Source: Propionibacteriaceae bacterium
GTDB taxonomy: Bacteria > Actinomycetota > Actinomycetes > Propionibacteriales > Propionibacteriaceae
Length of the DNA stretch: 63,418 bases
Direction of reading: 5' to 3'
NCBI GenBank assembly: GCA_031271975.1
Contig: JAISUR010000014.1
Coordinates: 1 to 63,418, forward strand
Below are positions 34,713 through 42,489 of the stretch, piece by piece. The translations under genes were made by a program, and so were the position numbers. Every line of letters begins with the position of its first letter. The first letter of the stretch is position 1. Below the pieces are notes generated by a model that did not search any database, was not told the DNA's origin, and saw nothing but the letters and a program-made list of their open reading frames with translations.

Positions 34713-35643
34713 CCAACCCGCTGGCTCGGCGTTCCCAGGCGGCGGCCGACTCGGCGGTGGCGAGCCACGTCGCCGGGTCGGCCAACTCCAACTCGCGCAG
34801 CTTGATCTCGCCGTCTGTGGCGAGCAGCGGGCGGGTGACGACGTCGCGCTCCAGCAGCGCGGCGGTGTTGAGCCCGCAGGCGTAGGGCAGCTCGGGAAGC
34901 GCGGCGGCGAGAGCCAAGCCGGCGCGTAGACCGACAGAGGACTCCAACGCGGAGGACACCACAACGGGCAGTCCGAGGCGTTCGGCGAGTTCCAAGCAGC
35001 GACGCACACCGCCGAGCGGCTGGACTTTGAGCACGGCGATGTCGGCGGCTTGGGCCGCCACGACGCGTTCGGGATCCCCGCTACGGCGAATGGACTCGTC
35101 GGCGGCGATGGGCACGTCCACCCCGGCATGGGCCAGGCGTAGCCGCAACTCGGCAAGCTCGGCGACGCTCGCGCAGGGCTGCTCGGCGTATTCCAAGCCA
35201 AGACGGGACAACTCGCGCAAGTGGGCGAAGGCCTCATCCACACTCCAGGCGCCATTGGCGTCGATCCGCACCCGCCCCGCCGAGCCCAGCGCGTCGCGCA
35301 CGGCCTCCACACGGGCCATGTCGTCGGCAAAACTCTGTCCGCGTTCGGCCACTTTCACCTTGGCGGTGCGACATCCCGAAGCCGCCGCGACTTCGCGGGC
35401 CCGCTCAGGGCCGACTGCGGGTACGGTGGCGTTCACCGGAACGCTGTCGCGCACCGGCGCGGGGAATCCCAGGTTGGCGGCCTCCCACGCCGCCCGCCAC
35501 CAAGCGTCGATTTCGGGCCGGGTGTATTCGGCGAACGGACTCCATTCGGCCCAGCCCGCCGGACCCCGCACCAGCATGCCTTCTCGGACGGTGATGCCGC
35601 GGAACCGCATCCGCAACGGCAGACAGTAGACCAGGCGTTCCAT
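34693..35643 (-). CDS. menC: o-Succinylbenzoate synthase
   Basis: Enolase-superfamily enzyme of menaquinone synthesis that dehydrates SHCHC. 316 residues. KVKVAERGQ carries the catalytic K-x-K, RIDANGAWSVDEA the first metal Asp, EYAEQPC the Glu, IAADESIRR the next Asp/Glu, and VLKVQPLGG the second Lys. The last residues (GLVGSSPG) are read from the REP half-site and are not family-typical. It lies 9 bp after menA, with menE upstream, forming a partial menaquinone cluster. Confidence 0.93.
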   Translation of the reverse strand: MERLVYCLPLRMRFRGITVREGMLVRGPAGWAEWSPFAEYTRPEIDAWWRAAWEAANLGFPAPVRDSVPVNATVPAVGPERAREVAAASGCRTAKVKVAERGQSFADDMARVEAVRDALGSAGRVRIDANGAWSVDEAFAHLRELSRLGLEYAEQPCASVAELAELRLRLAHAGVDVPIAADESIRRSGDPERVVAAQAADIAVLKVQPLGGVRRCLELAERLGLPVVVSSALESSVGLRAGLALAAALPELPYACGLNTAALLERDVVTRPLLATDGEIKLRELELADPATWLATAESAAAWERRASGLVGSSPG

Positions 35644-35652
35644 GGCGCCGCG

Positions 35653-36537
35653 TCAGTGCGCGATTACCAGCCCCACGAGCAGCCCCAGGGCGCAAACCGC
35701 CTCGGCGAAGCCGGTCTGCTTCAAGACAGGGATCAGCTCGCGCCCGGTGACGCCCTTGGATACTTCCCAGACCGGCCCCACCAAGGTGACCGTCATGCCC
35801 AAACCCATCAGCGCCCACCAAGAACTCGTCAGCGCCACGGCGAACACAGCTCCGTACGCCACCAACAGCGTGCCGCCGAAGAAGAAGCGCGTGCCCATGT
35901 CGCCCAGGCGGGTGGCCAGCGTCAGCTTCCCCGTCGCCCGGTCGGACTCGATGTCACGCAGATTGTTGGCGATCAGGATCGCGCAGGCGAGTGCGCCGAT
36001 GGCCACCGCCGCCCACCAGGCCGCCGCGGAGACTTCGCCCACCTGGATGTAGACCGTGCCCGCCACAGCGACCAGGCCGAAGAAGACAAAAACGAACACT
36101 TCGCCCAAGCCGATGTAGCCGTAGGGATGCTTGCCGCCGGTGTAGAACCAAGCCGCCAGGATGCAAGCCGCGCCCACCAGAAGCAGCCACCACTGGCCGG
36201 TCATGAACACGATGGCCAGGCCGGCGGCAGCCGCCACGCCGAAGCTGAAAAATGACGTGCCGCGCACTTGCGCCGGGGTGGCTGCCCCTGACCCGACCAG
36301 GCGCATCGGGCCCACCCGGGCGTCGTCCGTGCCGCGGATGCCGTCGGAATAGTCATTGGCGAAGTTGGCCCCGATCTGCATTCCGAGGGCAACGACCAGC
36401 GCCAGGGTGGCCAGCGGCCAGGAGAACTTACCCTCGAACCAGGCGATGCCCGTGCCGGCCAACACCGGTGAGATCGCCGCGGGGAGGGTGCGCGGACGCA
36501 GGCCCTCGATCCAATCTGCTGGAGTCGCCATCGTCAC
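35653..36537 (-). CDS. menA: 1,4-dihydroxy-2-naphthoate polyprenyltransferase
   Basis: UbiA-family membrane enzyme that attaches the polyprenyl chain in menaquinone synthesis. 294 residues with about eight membrane helices. Motifs: EGLRPRTLPAAISPVLAGTG, the first Asp-rich motif NFANDYSDGIRGTDDARVGPMRLV, GKHPYGYIGLGEVFVFVFFG, and the second Asp motif NNLRDIESDRATGKLTLATRLG. The stop overlaps the menE end region (start/stop overlap at 36534-36537). Confidence 0.95.
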   Translation of the reverse strand: MTMATPADWIEGLRPRTLPAAISPVLAGTGIAWFEGKFSWPLATLALVVALGMQIGANFANDYSDGIRGTDDARVGPMRLVGSGAATPAQVRGTSFFSFGVAAAAGLAIVFMTGQWWLLLVGAACILAAWFYTGGKHPYGYIGLGEVFVFVFFGLVAVAGTVYIQVGEVSAAAWWAAVAIGALACAILIANNLRDIESDRATGKLTLATRLGDMGTRFFFGGTLLVAYGAVFAVALTSSWWALMGLGMTVTLVGPVWEVSKGVTGRELIPVLKQTGFAEAVCALGLLVGLVIAH

Positions 36538-37619
36538 CTAGCCTCAAATTCCGCGCGAAGTAATGCTCGGTCGATTTTGCCAGTAACCGAGGCCCCAGCG
36601 CCAACCAGGCGCGCCAACTCCTTCGGAACGGCGGCCGGCTCCACGCGGTCCCGCAACCGTTCGCGGACCTCGGCGTACGCGACATCACCCGTCGTGGCGG
36701 CCACAATCCGGGCGCCCCAGCGCTCGTCGGGCACGTCAAACACGACCACCCGCCCGTCTCGCACGCCCCACAACTCGTCGCACACGGCTTGCAACTGGGC
36801 CAAATCGACGTTCACGCCACCTGAGATGACCACGTCGTCGTCGCGGCCGAGAACCGTGAGCCGGTGTCCGTCCCAAGCGCCGCGGTCGTGGGTGATGACC
36901 GTGCGTCCACGCAGGGTTTGGGCGGTGAGCGCCGGTTGCATCCGGTAGCCGGAGAACGCCACGTCGCCGGACAACTCGATGCGGCCGGCCATGATGTCCA
37001 CCGCCACGCCATCCAGCGGAACTCCGTCATAAACACATCCGCCGCAGGTCTCGCTCATCCCATAGCTGACGACCACATTGAGCCCGCGGCCGCGGGCACG
37101 GCGCAACAGCGTTTGCGGCACCGCCGAGCCGCCGACCAAGATGGCGTCGTATGCGACCAGGCGCGCGGCCAAGGCGCCGTCGTCCAGCGCGCCGCCCAAC
37201 TGCGCGGGCACCACGGACAGATAGCTGCGACCCAACGGCGCGGGCAAATCATGCAGGTCGGAAGCGCACGACGCGGTGCCGCCGCCACCGACGATGCCGC
37301 GCGCATGGGTCATCAATCCGGCGACATAGTGGGGCGGCAACGCGCAAACCCAACTTCCTGGCCCACCCAGCCGCGCGTGCGTCGCGTTGGCGGACGCCCG
37401 GATGGCACGTGCGGAAAGCACCACGCCTTTGGGCGTCCCGGTGGAGCCGGAGGTGGCCACGATCACGGCGGCGTCCGGATATTCCAGCGGCTCGTCCAAG
37501 TGGAGCATGCTCCGGTAACGCCCGTCATCGTGCTCCGGGAGCACGGCCAGCGTGGTTTCGCCGGCGAGAGCTGCCGCCAGCCCTTCCGGAATTGCCTGGC
37601 CGGCGGCGGTGGTCAACAC
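36534..37619 (-). CDS. menE: o-Succinylbenzoate-CoA ligase
   Basis: AMP-forming acyl-CoA ligase of menaquinone synthesis. Motifs: AAVIVATSGSTGTPKGVVLSARA (P-loop), VVSYGMSETCGGCVYDG, ISGGVNVDLAQLQAV and a C-terminal GKIDRALLRAEF with the catalytic Lys. The start is uncertain. GTG at 37619 gives 361 residues; no good ribosome site is seen and TTG at 37616 is possible. The N-terminal region ahead of the P-loop is about 60 residues, shorter than usual. It runs divergently from the PLDc_N gene. Confidence 0.88.
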   Translation of the reverse strand: MLTTAAGQAIPEGLAAALAGETTLAVLPEHDDGRYRSMLHLDEPLEYPDAAVIVATSGSTGTPKGVVLSARAIRASANATHARLGGPGSWVCALPPHYVAGLMTHARGIVGGGGTASCASDLHDLPAPLGRSYLSVVPAQLGGALDDGALAARLVAYDAILVGGSAVPQTLLRRARGRGLNVVVSYGMSETCGGCVYDGVPLDGVAVDIMAGRIELSGDVAFSGYRMQPALTAQTLRGRTVITHDRGAWDGHRLTVLGRDDDVVISGGVNVDLAQLQAVCDELWGVRDGRVVVFDVPDERWGARIVAATTGDVAYAEVRERLRDRVEPAAVPKELARLVGAGASVTGKIDRALLRAEFEAR

Positions 37620-37643
37620 AACTAATAAGGCTACACTGGCTCC

Positions 37644-37895
37644 ATGCCTAGGGTATTGCCGCTCATCGCCATAGCACTGCTGATGATCTATTGCGTCGTC
37701 GAAGTGGCGCAGGCCGATCCGAACCGGGTCCGCCGCGCGCCCAAGTGGCTGTGGGCGGTCGCCGTGATCTGCCTCCCCGGCGTGGGATCGCTGGCCTGGC
37801 TGTTCCTGGGCCGTCCAGCGCGCGAGGTGACCATCCGGCAGCAGCGCAAGCCGCAAGCCCCAGATGACGACCCAGACTTCTTGCGCAAGCTTTGA
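37644..37895 (+). CDS. PLDc_N-domain small membrane protein
   Basis: An 83-residue protein with two membrane helices (VLPLIAIALLMIYCVVEVAQ and WLWAVAVICLPGVGSLAWLFLG). The RRAPKWLWAVAVICLPGVGSLAWLFLGRP segment is the phospholipase D N-terminal-type domain common in actinobacteria, beside menaquinone genes in several genomes. No catalytic HKD motif is present. Function unknown. Confidence 0.85.
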   Translation: MPRVLPLIAIALLMIYCVVEVAQADPNRVRRAPKWLWAVAVICLPGVGSLAWLFLGRPAREVTIRQQRKPQAPDDDPDFLRKL

Positions 37896-37899
37896 ACCC

Positions 37900-38343
37900 A
37901 TGAGCGAACCGCTGCCCAAAGTGCCCGGTTGGGACGAGTATTTCCTCGGCATCGCGGAGGCGGTCTCGGCGCGCGCGAAGTGTGTGCGCAGACGCGTCGG
38001 GGCCGTGTTGGTGATGGACAAGCGGATCATCGCCACGGGCTACAACGGGGCCGCACCCGGACACCCGGATTGCCTGGAAGGCGCTTGCCCGCGCGGCCAG
38101 TTGAGCTACGACCAAGTGCCCGGATTGGGCGACTACGACCGCCCGGGAACACCGGGCTTCTGCATCGCCATCCACGCCGAGGTGAATGCCCTGCTATTCG
38201 CCACGCGGGACACCAAGGGCAGCACGGCCTACATCACGGATCCGCCCTGCCCCGGCTGCCGCAAGGCGCTCGCCGCCGCCGGGATCATCCGCGCGGTGTG
38301 GCCCGACGGCGAGTACGACGCCGCCGGACTCGTCGCCTGGTAG
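37900..38343 (+). CDS. Deoxycytidylate deaminase family protein
   Basis: A 147-residue zinc deaminase. The zinc/catalytic motif is HAEVNALLFA with PPCPGCRKALAAAG (PCxxC). RVGAVLVMDKRIIATGYNGAAPGHPDCLEGACPRG is typical of dCMP deaminases, which make dUMP for thymidylate synthase. ATG 37900 was taken as the start; an in-frame ATG at 37864 would overlap the previous gene. Neither has a strong ribosome site. Confidence 0.88.
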   Translation: MSEPLPKVPGWDEYFLGIAEAVSARAKCVRRRVGAVLVMDKRIIATGYNGAAPGHPDCLEGACPRGQLSYDQVPGLGDYDRPGTPGFCIAIHAEVNALLFATRDTKGSTAYITDPPCPGCRKALAAAGIIRAVWPDGEYDAAGLVAW

Positions 38344-38350
38344 GGCTCTA

Positions 38351-39361
38351 CTACTCCCCCACCTCGGTCAGATCTTCGACGGCGGCCGCGGCGTCCGCCG
38401 GCTGGGCCAACACCCCCGCCGCCAGCAGGAAATCAGCCATAGCGGCGAAGTTGTCCGCGTCCAGGTGGCCCGGGTCGCCTGTCGGGGCCATGATCAGCAG
38501 CGTCGCGTCGAGGGTCGCGCGGGCGGCGTCGGCCTGCTCGGACATGCCGGGCACGTAGTCGCCCGAAATCTCCACCGCCTTCGCCGGGTCGGCCGCAGCG
38601 GCGCGGATGCCGCCCTGGATGGCCGCGACCACCTGGCGGGCGACTTCCTGGTTTTCGTCCAGGAAAGAGCGGGTGGTAATGATGGATGCCCCGACCAACG
38701 GCGGGTTGCCGGCCGCGGTGATCGGGAGCTCGGCGACGTCCATCCCGGCGAGCCGGAATTGCACCAAGTCGTTGTTGGAGAATCCCACCACGGCGTCTAC
38801 TTTGTCGGTGGCCAGAGCCGCGCTGGCGGTGTAGCCGATCTCCATGATCTCCACGTCGGCCTCGGTGAGCCCGGCAGACTGTAGGGCGACCAGCAGCCCG
38901 AACCAAGATTCGCCATACCGGCCCGGTATCCCGATGCGCTGGCCGCGCAGGTCTGCCAACGTCGCGATGGACTTGTTGGTCGGCGCGATAATCCGCACGG
39001 GATACTCCTGGTAGTACGGCGCCACTGCCACCAGGTCCAACCCTTGCTCGCGGGCCTGCATGGCCTCGTCGGCGCCGGCGATGACGAAGTGTTCCTGGCC
39101 AGCTCCCAACGCCGTGAAAAGCCCCTCCGACGAGCCGTGATGCCGCAGGGTCACCTGGGCGTCGACGTCTTGGAACATGCCGTTCGCCTCGGCCACATAG
39201 CAGGGCGCGAACTGGATGTTGGGTATGTAGCTCATGCCGATGACCACTTCTACCGGCGGTGCCGGGCTGTCCGGCGGGACCGAAGCTGGAGTGGTCTGGG
39301 CGGGAGCGCAGGCGGCCAGGGGCAAGATCAGGAGCGCGGCCGCAACCCGGATTGATTTCAT
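38351..39361 (-). CDS. ribY: Riboflavin/thiamine-precursor type ABC substrate-binding lipoprotein (RibY)
   Basis: A 336-residue lipoprotein (LPLAAC, lipid Cys18) of the NMT1/ThiY family: GMSYIPNIQFAPCYVAEANGMFQDVDAQVTLRHHG, VIAGADEAMQAREQG, RGQRIGIPGRYGESWFGLLVAL. This family binds pyrimidine precursors or riboflavin-like ligands. The operon has an FMN riboswitch, and known ribXY systems are controlled that way, so flavin uptake is the better call. It lies 2 bp after ribX. No ATPase gene accompanies the pair in this window. Confidence 0.82.
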   Translation of the reverse strand: MKSIRVAAALLILPLAACAPAQTTPASVPPDSPAPPVEVVIGMSYIPNIQFAPCYVAEANGMFQDVDAQVTLRHHGSSEGLFTALGAGQEHFVIAGADEAMQAREQGLDLVAVAPYYQEYPVRIIAPTNKSIATLADLRGQRIGIPGRYGESWFGLLVALQSAGLTEADVEIMEIGYTASAALATDKVDAVVGFSNNDLVQFRLAGMDVAELPITAAGNPPLVGASIITTRSFLDENQEVARQVVAAIQGGIRAAAADPAKAVEISGDYVPGMSEQADAARATLDATLLIMAPTGDPGHLDADNFAAMADFLLAAGVLAQPADAAAAVEDLTEVGE

Positions 39362-39363
39362 GT

Positions 39364-40125
39364 CTACCTCGTGGATTCGATGATTCGGGAGCGGCGCTCC
39401 CACAGTTGGATGAGTGAATAGAGGGTGGCCGCGACCACGCACAGCACGATGATCGTGGCGAACATGCCCGCGGTGTTGGTGGCGTCGCGCTGTACGGTCA
39501 GCAGCGAACCCAAGCCCAAGGTGGCGCCGCCGCCGATGACCATCTCGCCAACAACGGCACCGGTAATGGACAGTGTGAACCCATTGCGCAAGCCCGCCAG
39601 CATGGTGTGCAACGCGAGCGGGACTTCGATGTTGAGCAGCAGTTGCAGCGACCCGGCGCCGTCCAGCCGCGCGGCTTCGACGATGGGCGCCGGGACGTGC
39701 CGCAAGCCCACCACCGTCGAGATCAGGATCGGGAAGAACACCATCAGCCCGCAGAGCAGCACGATGGAACTCCAGCCGTAGCCGGCCCACATGGCCAGCA
39801 GCGGGGCCAACGCGACCGCCGGTATGGCCTGTGTGGCGCCCAGGAAAGGGTTGACGGCGTCCGAAACCCACTTGGAACGGTGGATCAACACAGCCAGCGG
39901 CAAAGCGACCGCGGCACCGAGGACGCATCCCCCCAAGGCCTCGGCCAGCGTGACCCCCAAGTACGGCGCGATCAGGCCCGACGAGACCGAGGTGACCAGC
40001 CGGTCCCAAACCGCGCTCGGGCTGGGCAACACGATCTGGGGCACGCCCGTCGCCCAAGTGAACGCGGCCCACCCGAAGACGAGAACGCACGCCAACAGCA
40101 CTGGTGCTGCCAATGTCCGTTTCAT
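39364..40125 (-). CDS. ribX: Riboflavin-type ABC permease (RibX)
   Basis: A 253-residue permease with six helices and the inner-membrane signature VEAARLDGAGSLQLLLNIEVPLALHTMLAGLRNGFTLSITGAVVGEM (EAA loop). VLPSPSAVWDRLV is typical of the SsuC/ThiX/RibX family. ATG 40123-40125 follows GGAGGAGAT. The FMN riboswitch ends about 70 bp upstream, so RibX and RibY are predicted to be turned off by high FMN. Confidence 0.83.
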   Translation of the reverse strand: MKRTLAAPVLLACVLVFGWAAFTWATGVPQIVLPSPSAVWDRLVTSVSSGLIAPYLGVTLAEALGGCVLGAAVALPLAVLIHRSKWVSDAVNPFLGATQAIPAVALAPLLAMWAGYGWSSIVLLCGLMVFFPILISTVVGLRHVPAPIVEAARLDGAGSLQLLLNIEVPLALHTMLAGLRNGFTLSITGAVVGEMVIGGGATLGLGSLLTVQRDATNTAGMFATIIVLCVVAATLYSLIQLWERRSRIIESTR

Positions 40126-40195
40126 ATCTCCTCCGGCTCTGCGGTGAACCGGGGAAATTGGCACAATGCCAACTGGTCGGCCAAGACAGCCGCCA

Positions 40196-40312
40196 GCACG
40201 CGCGCCTCCCATCCGGACTTTAACCGTCGGCCTCGGAATTCCACCGAGTCAACCTGCCAGGCAGGGTCGCGGGCTATAACCGCCGGTTCGGAGTTTCACC
40301 GACCCCGGAACA
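40196..40312 (-). promoter_or_regulatory. FMN riboswitch (RFN element)
   Basis: Read on the minus strand, the element begins GTTCCGGGGTCGGTGAAACTC and continues with CGAACCGGCGGTTATAGCCC, GCGACC, GACTCGGTGGAATTCCGAGG, CCGACGGTTAAAGTCCGGAT and GGGAGG. These are the conserved blocks of the FMN aptamer, including the GGTGAAA loop, CCGGCGGT, AGCCCGCGA and CCGACGGT...AGTCCGGATG. The 3' conserved arm pairs with the first arm region. It lies 70 bp ahead of ribX. The expression platform probably masks the GGAGG site of ribX; no U-rich terminator is seen. Confidence 0.95.
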
Positions 40313-40370
40313 CGTTTGGCACAAAGCCTATACCATTTCGCGACGGGCCCAGAATCGGCAGATCCGAGGC

Positions 40371-42224
40371 TCAATCCTCGGCGAGCACCAGGAAGGAATC
40401 AGTGGCCTTGAACCTGATCCGGTCGGCTTTGGGCGGGTTGACGACGACGCGGAAGCCGCCCTCCTCCGCGGGCGCCTCGGTGCGGTATCCGACAAACGCC
40501 TCGTCGAAACGGGCCGCGGCCGCGCACGCGGTGTAGAAGTCGACTTCGGCGCCCGGCTTGAGGTAGCGGGTGACCGGGCGCAGGTAGATCTCGGAGCCGC
40601 CCGCGGAGAGCAAGTCCTGGAAAATGCGTCCCACCTGCCGGGTGCGGGCGATCTGGGCGGTGATGAGCGAGGACAGGTGGGAGCTGACGACGAAGTCGTT
40701 GACGCGGGATACCCGGGCCAACTCCTGGTTGTCGATCAACCGCATCTCCGAAGTGATCGTGAAGTCGAATTCGGGGCTCGCCACCAGCCCACGCAGCAAC
40801 ATCAGCACCAGCAGCGTGCGGGCGTCGGCCGCCGCGTCGTCGAGGGCGGGGTCAGCCAGAATGAGCACGTTTTCCGGGTTGTCGGCCAACAGTTCCTTGA
40901 GCACGTCCGGATCAGTGATGGCGGCGTCCCGGAAACGCAGTTTCAGGTTCTTGAAGTCCGGCGGTTCCGGCAGGTCTTCTTGCCCGCTCAGGCCGGGGGC
41001 CGCGACCGTCACCGTCGAGCCGGCGATCAAGTAATGGTCCTCCTCGGCCAGGATGTCGTACAGCAGCGGGCTGTATCCCAGAACGAGCAGCCGTTGTGCC
41101 TCGGCCTCATCCGGGACGGTGGCGAAAGCTGTCTCGTCGACGGGCGCGGGCGCGGTGGAAGCGATCGTCGTGCCATGATGCTCGGCCACCACGATGTAGC
41201 GGTCGCTCGCCTCCAGCGGCGTGCTGGCAGGCGGGTTGAGCCATGGCACACCGCCGCGGACCAGGCCGATGACCGACGAGCAGGGCAGATAGCGGTTGGC
41301 CTCGGCGATCGTCTTGGCGACCAGCTTCACCACCGGCTCGACATAGATCTCGTGGCCGGAAGCGTTGAACAACTCGGTGAAGACTTCGGAGATGCCGGGC
41401 TGGCGGCAGGCGTGGGCGATCACCTTGGCGATCGTGGTGTTGAAGTGGAGTATTTCGGCCCGCGCTCCCCCGGCGACGCGGGCGGCCGTGACGTTGTCTT
41501 GGTCGTGCATGACGGCGGTGATGTGCGCCTTGGCGTCCGGCGTTTCGTCCAGCACGAGGTTGCAAGCCAAAACGGCTTTGACCCCGAGGAAGTCGTCGCT
41601 GGCGTTGATGAGGATCGAATGGGCCGTGCCGAGGGACAGGATGCGCAGGTCCACCGGAGAACCGATGTTGCCGGTCCGGCAGATGACGCGGCCGGCGCCG
41701 AGGTTGGGGAGCCTTTCGCGGATGGCGTCTTCCATCTCGTCCTTGGCCCTTTCGTCCATCACGACGACGACCGCCCCGCGATGCTTTTCGTCGAAGGTCG
41801 CGAACTCCTCCAAGATCGTGAAGGTGGCCTCATTGAAACCGAGGATGACGACGTGGTCGCGGGCCAGCACGCGAGAGCGGCCCTTGCGCAGGGAAGTCAT
41901 CTTCGCCTCGACTCCCGCCGTGATGAGGCCGATCAGCACCGAGGTCACCAGCACGCCGAAGATCGTCACCAGCGACAGCACCACCATGTAGGGCACCGAG
42001 CCGGAGTCGGCCTCCAGGTAGCCGGGGTCAAGCGCGCGGTTGAAGCTCGTCCAGATGACGCGCAGCACGCCCGTCCCGTCCGGTTTGAACAGCCACGCCA
42101 ACACGCCGCCCACGACCACCACCACCAAAGTCAGCGCGAACAGCACCAGCATCACCGCGCCCGTACCCCGCGACATCAGGTTGTCGAAGTGGTAGCGCAG
42201 CCTGTCCAACCAAGCGATTCTCAT
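40371..42224 (-). CDS. CASTOR/POLLUX-type ion channel protein
   Basis: A 617-residue protein with two membrane segments near the N-terminus (VMLVLFALTLVVVVVGGVLAWLF; YMVVLSLVTIFGVLVTSVLIGLITAGVE) around a pore-loop-like stretch. Two RCK-like cytoplasmic domains follow (DHVVILGFNEATFTILEEF; a second at LLVLGYSPLLYDILAEEDHYL). This is the architecture of bacterial homologues of plant CASTOR/POLLUX channels. The start ATG 42222-42224 has GGAGG 7 bp upstream. Ion selectivity is not evident. It stands between the riboswitch and the giant surface protein, with its own promoter presumably upstream. Confidence 0.88.
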   Translation of the reverse strand: MRIAWLDRLRYHFDNLMSRGTGAVMLVLFALTLVVVVVGGVLAWLFKPDGTGVLRVIWTSFNRALDPGYLEADSGSVPYMVVLSLVTIFGVLVTSVLIGLITAGVEAKMTSLRKGRSRVLARDHVVILGFNEATFTILEEFATFDEKHRGAVVVVMDERAKDEMEDAIRERLPNLGAGRVICRTGNIGSPVDLRILSLGTAHSILINASDDFLGVKAVLACNLVLDETPDAKAHITAVMHDQDNVTAARVAGGARAEILHFNTTIAKVIAHACRQPGISEVFTELFNASGHEIYVEPVVKLVAKTIAEANRYLPCSSVIGLVRGGVPWLNPPASTPLEASDRYIVVAEHHGTTIASTAPAPVDETAFATVPDEAEAQRLLVLGYSPLLYDILAEEDHYLIAGSTVTVAAPGLSGQEDLPEPPDFKNLKLRFRDAAITDPDVLKELLADNPENVLILADPALDDAAADARTLLVLMLLRGLVASPEFDFTITSEMRLIDNQELARVSRVNDFVVSSHLSSLITAQIARTRQVGRIFQDLLSAGGSEIYLRPVTRYLKPGAEVDFYTACAAAARFDEAFVGYRTEAPAEEGGFRVVVNPPKADRIRFKATDSFLVLAED

Positions 42225-42428
42225 AGCTGAACCTCCTGCCCGGAAGCCTAGAGCCAAGTGAGCCGCGAGCGATAGGAGCGCCGAACACTGAGGCCCGACG
42301 CTGATTACACCACACGGAACCAGAGCGCAGCGTAGAGCTTTGTGACATGACCAGGGCAGGGGACATGAATACGCAACTCTTATGCCTTACTACGCAACAT
42401 GTACCGATTTAGTACTTAGGCAACCGGC

Positions 42429-42457
42429 TTTACATACTTAGTTGGCGGGTCTAAAGT
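42429..42457 (+). promoter_or_regulatory. Candidate promoter of the giant surface protein gene
   Basis: TTTACA (42429-42434) and TAAAGT (42452-42457) are 17 bp apart, the optimum for a housekeeping promoter. They sit in an AT-richer patch (about 42370-42460) unlike the surrounding GC-rich DNA. The gene start is 33 bp downstream, preceded by GGGGGGAA. Confidence 0.4.
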
Positions 42458-42489
42458 GAGTTCGATATCACGTCACGGGGGGAACGTTG

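Noticed and set aside
36534-38036. Long 500-codon version of menE reaching past 37644
   Set aside because: The upstream part runs antisense to the PLDc_N gene and has no ligase similarity; the gene must begin near 37619.
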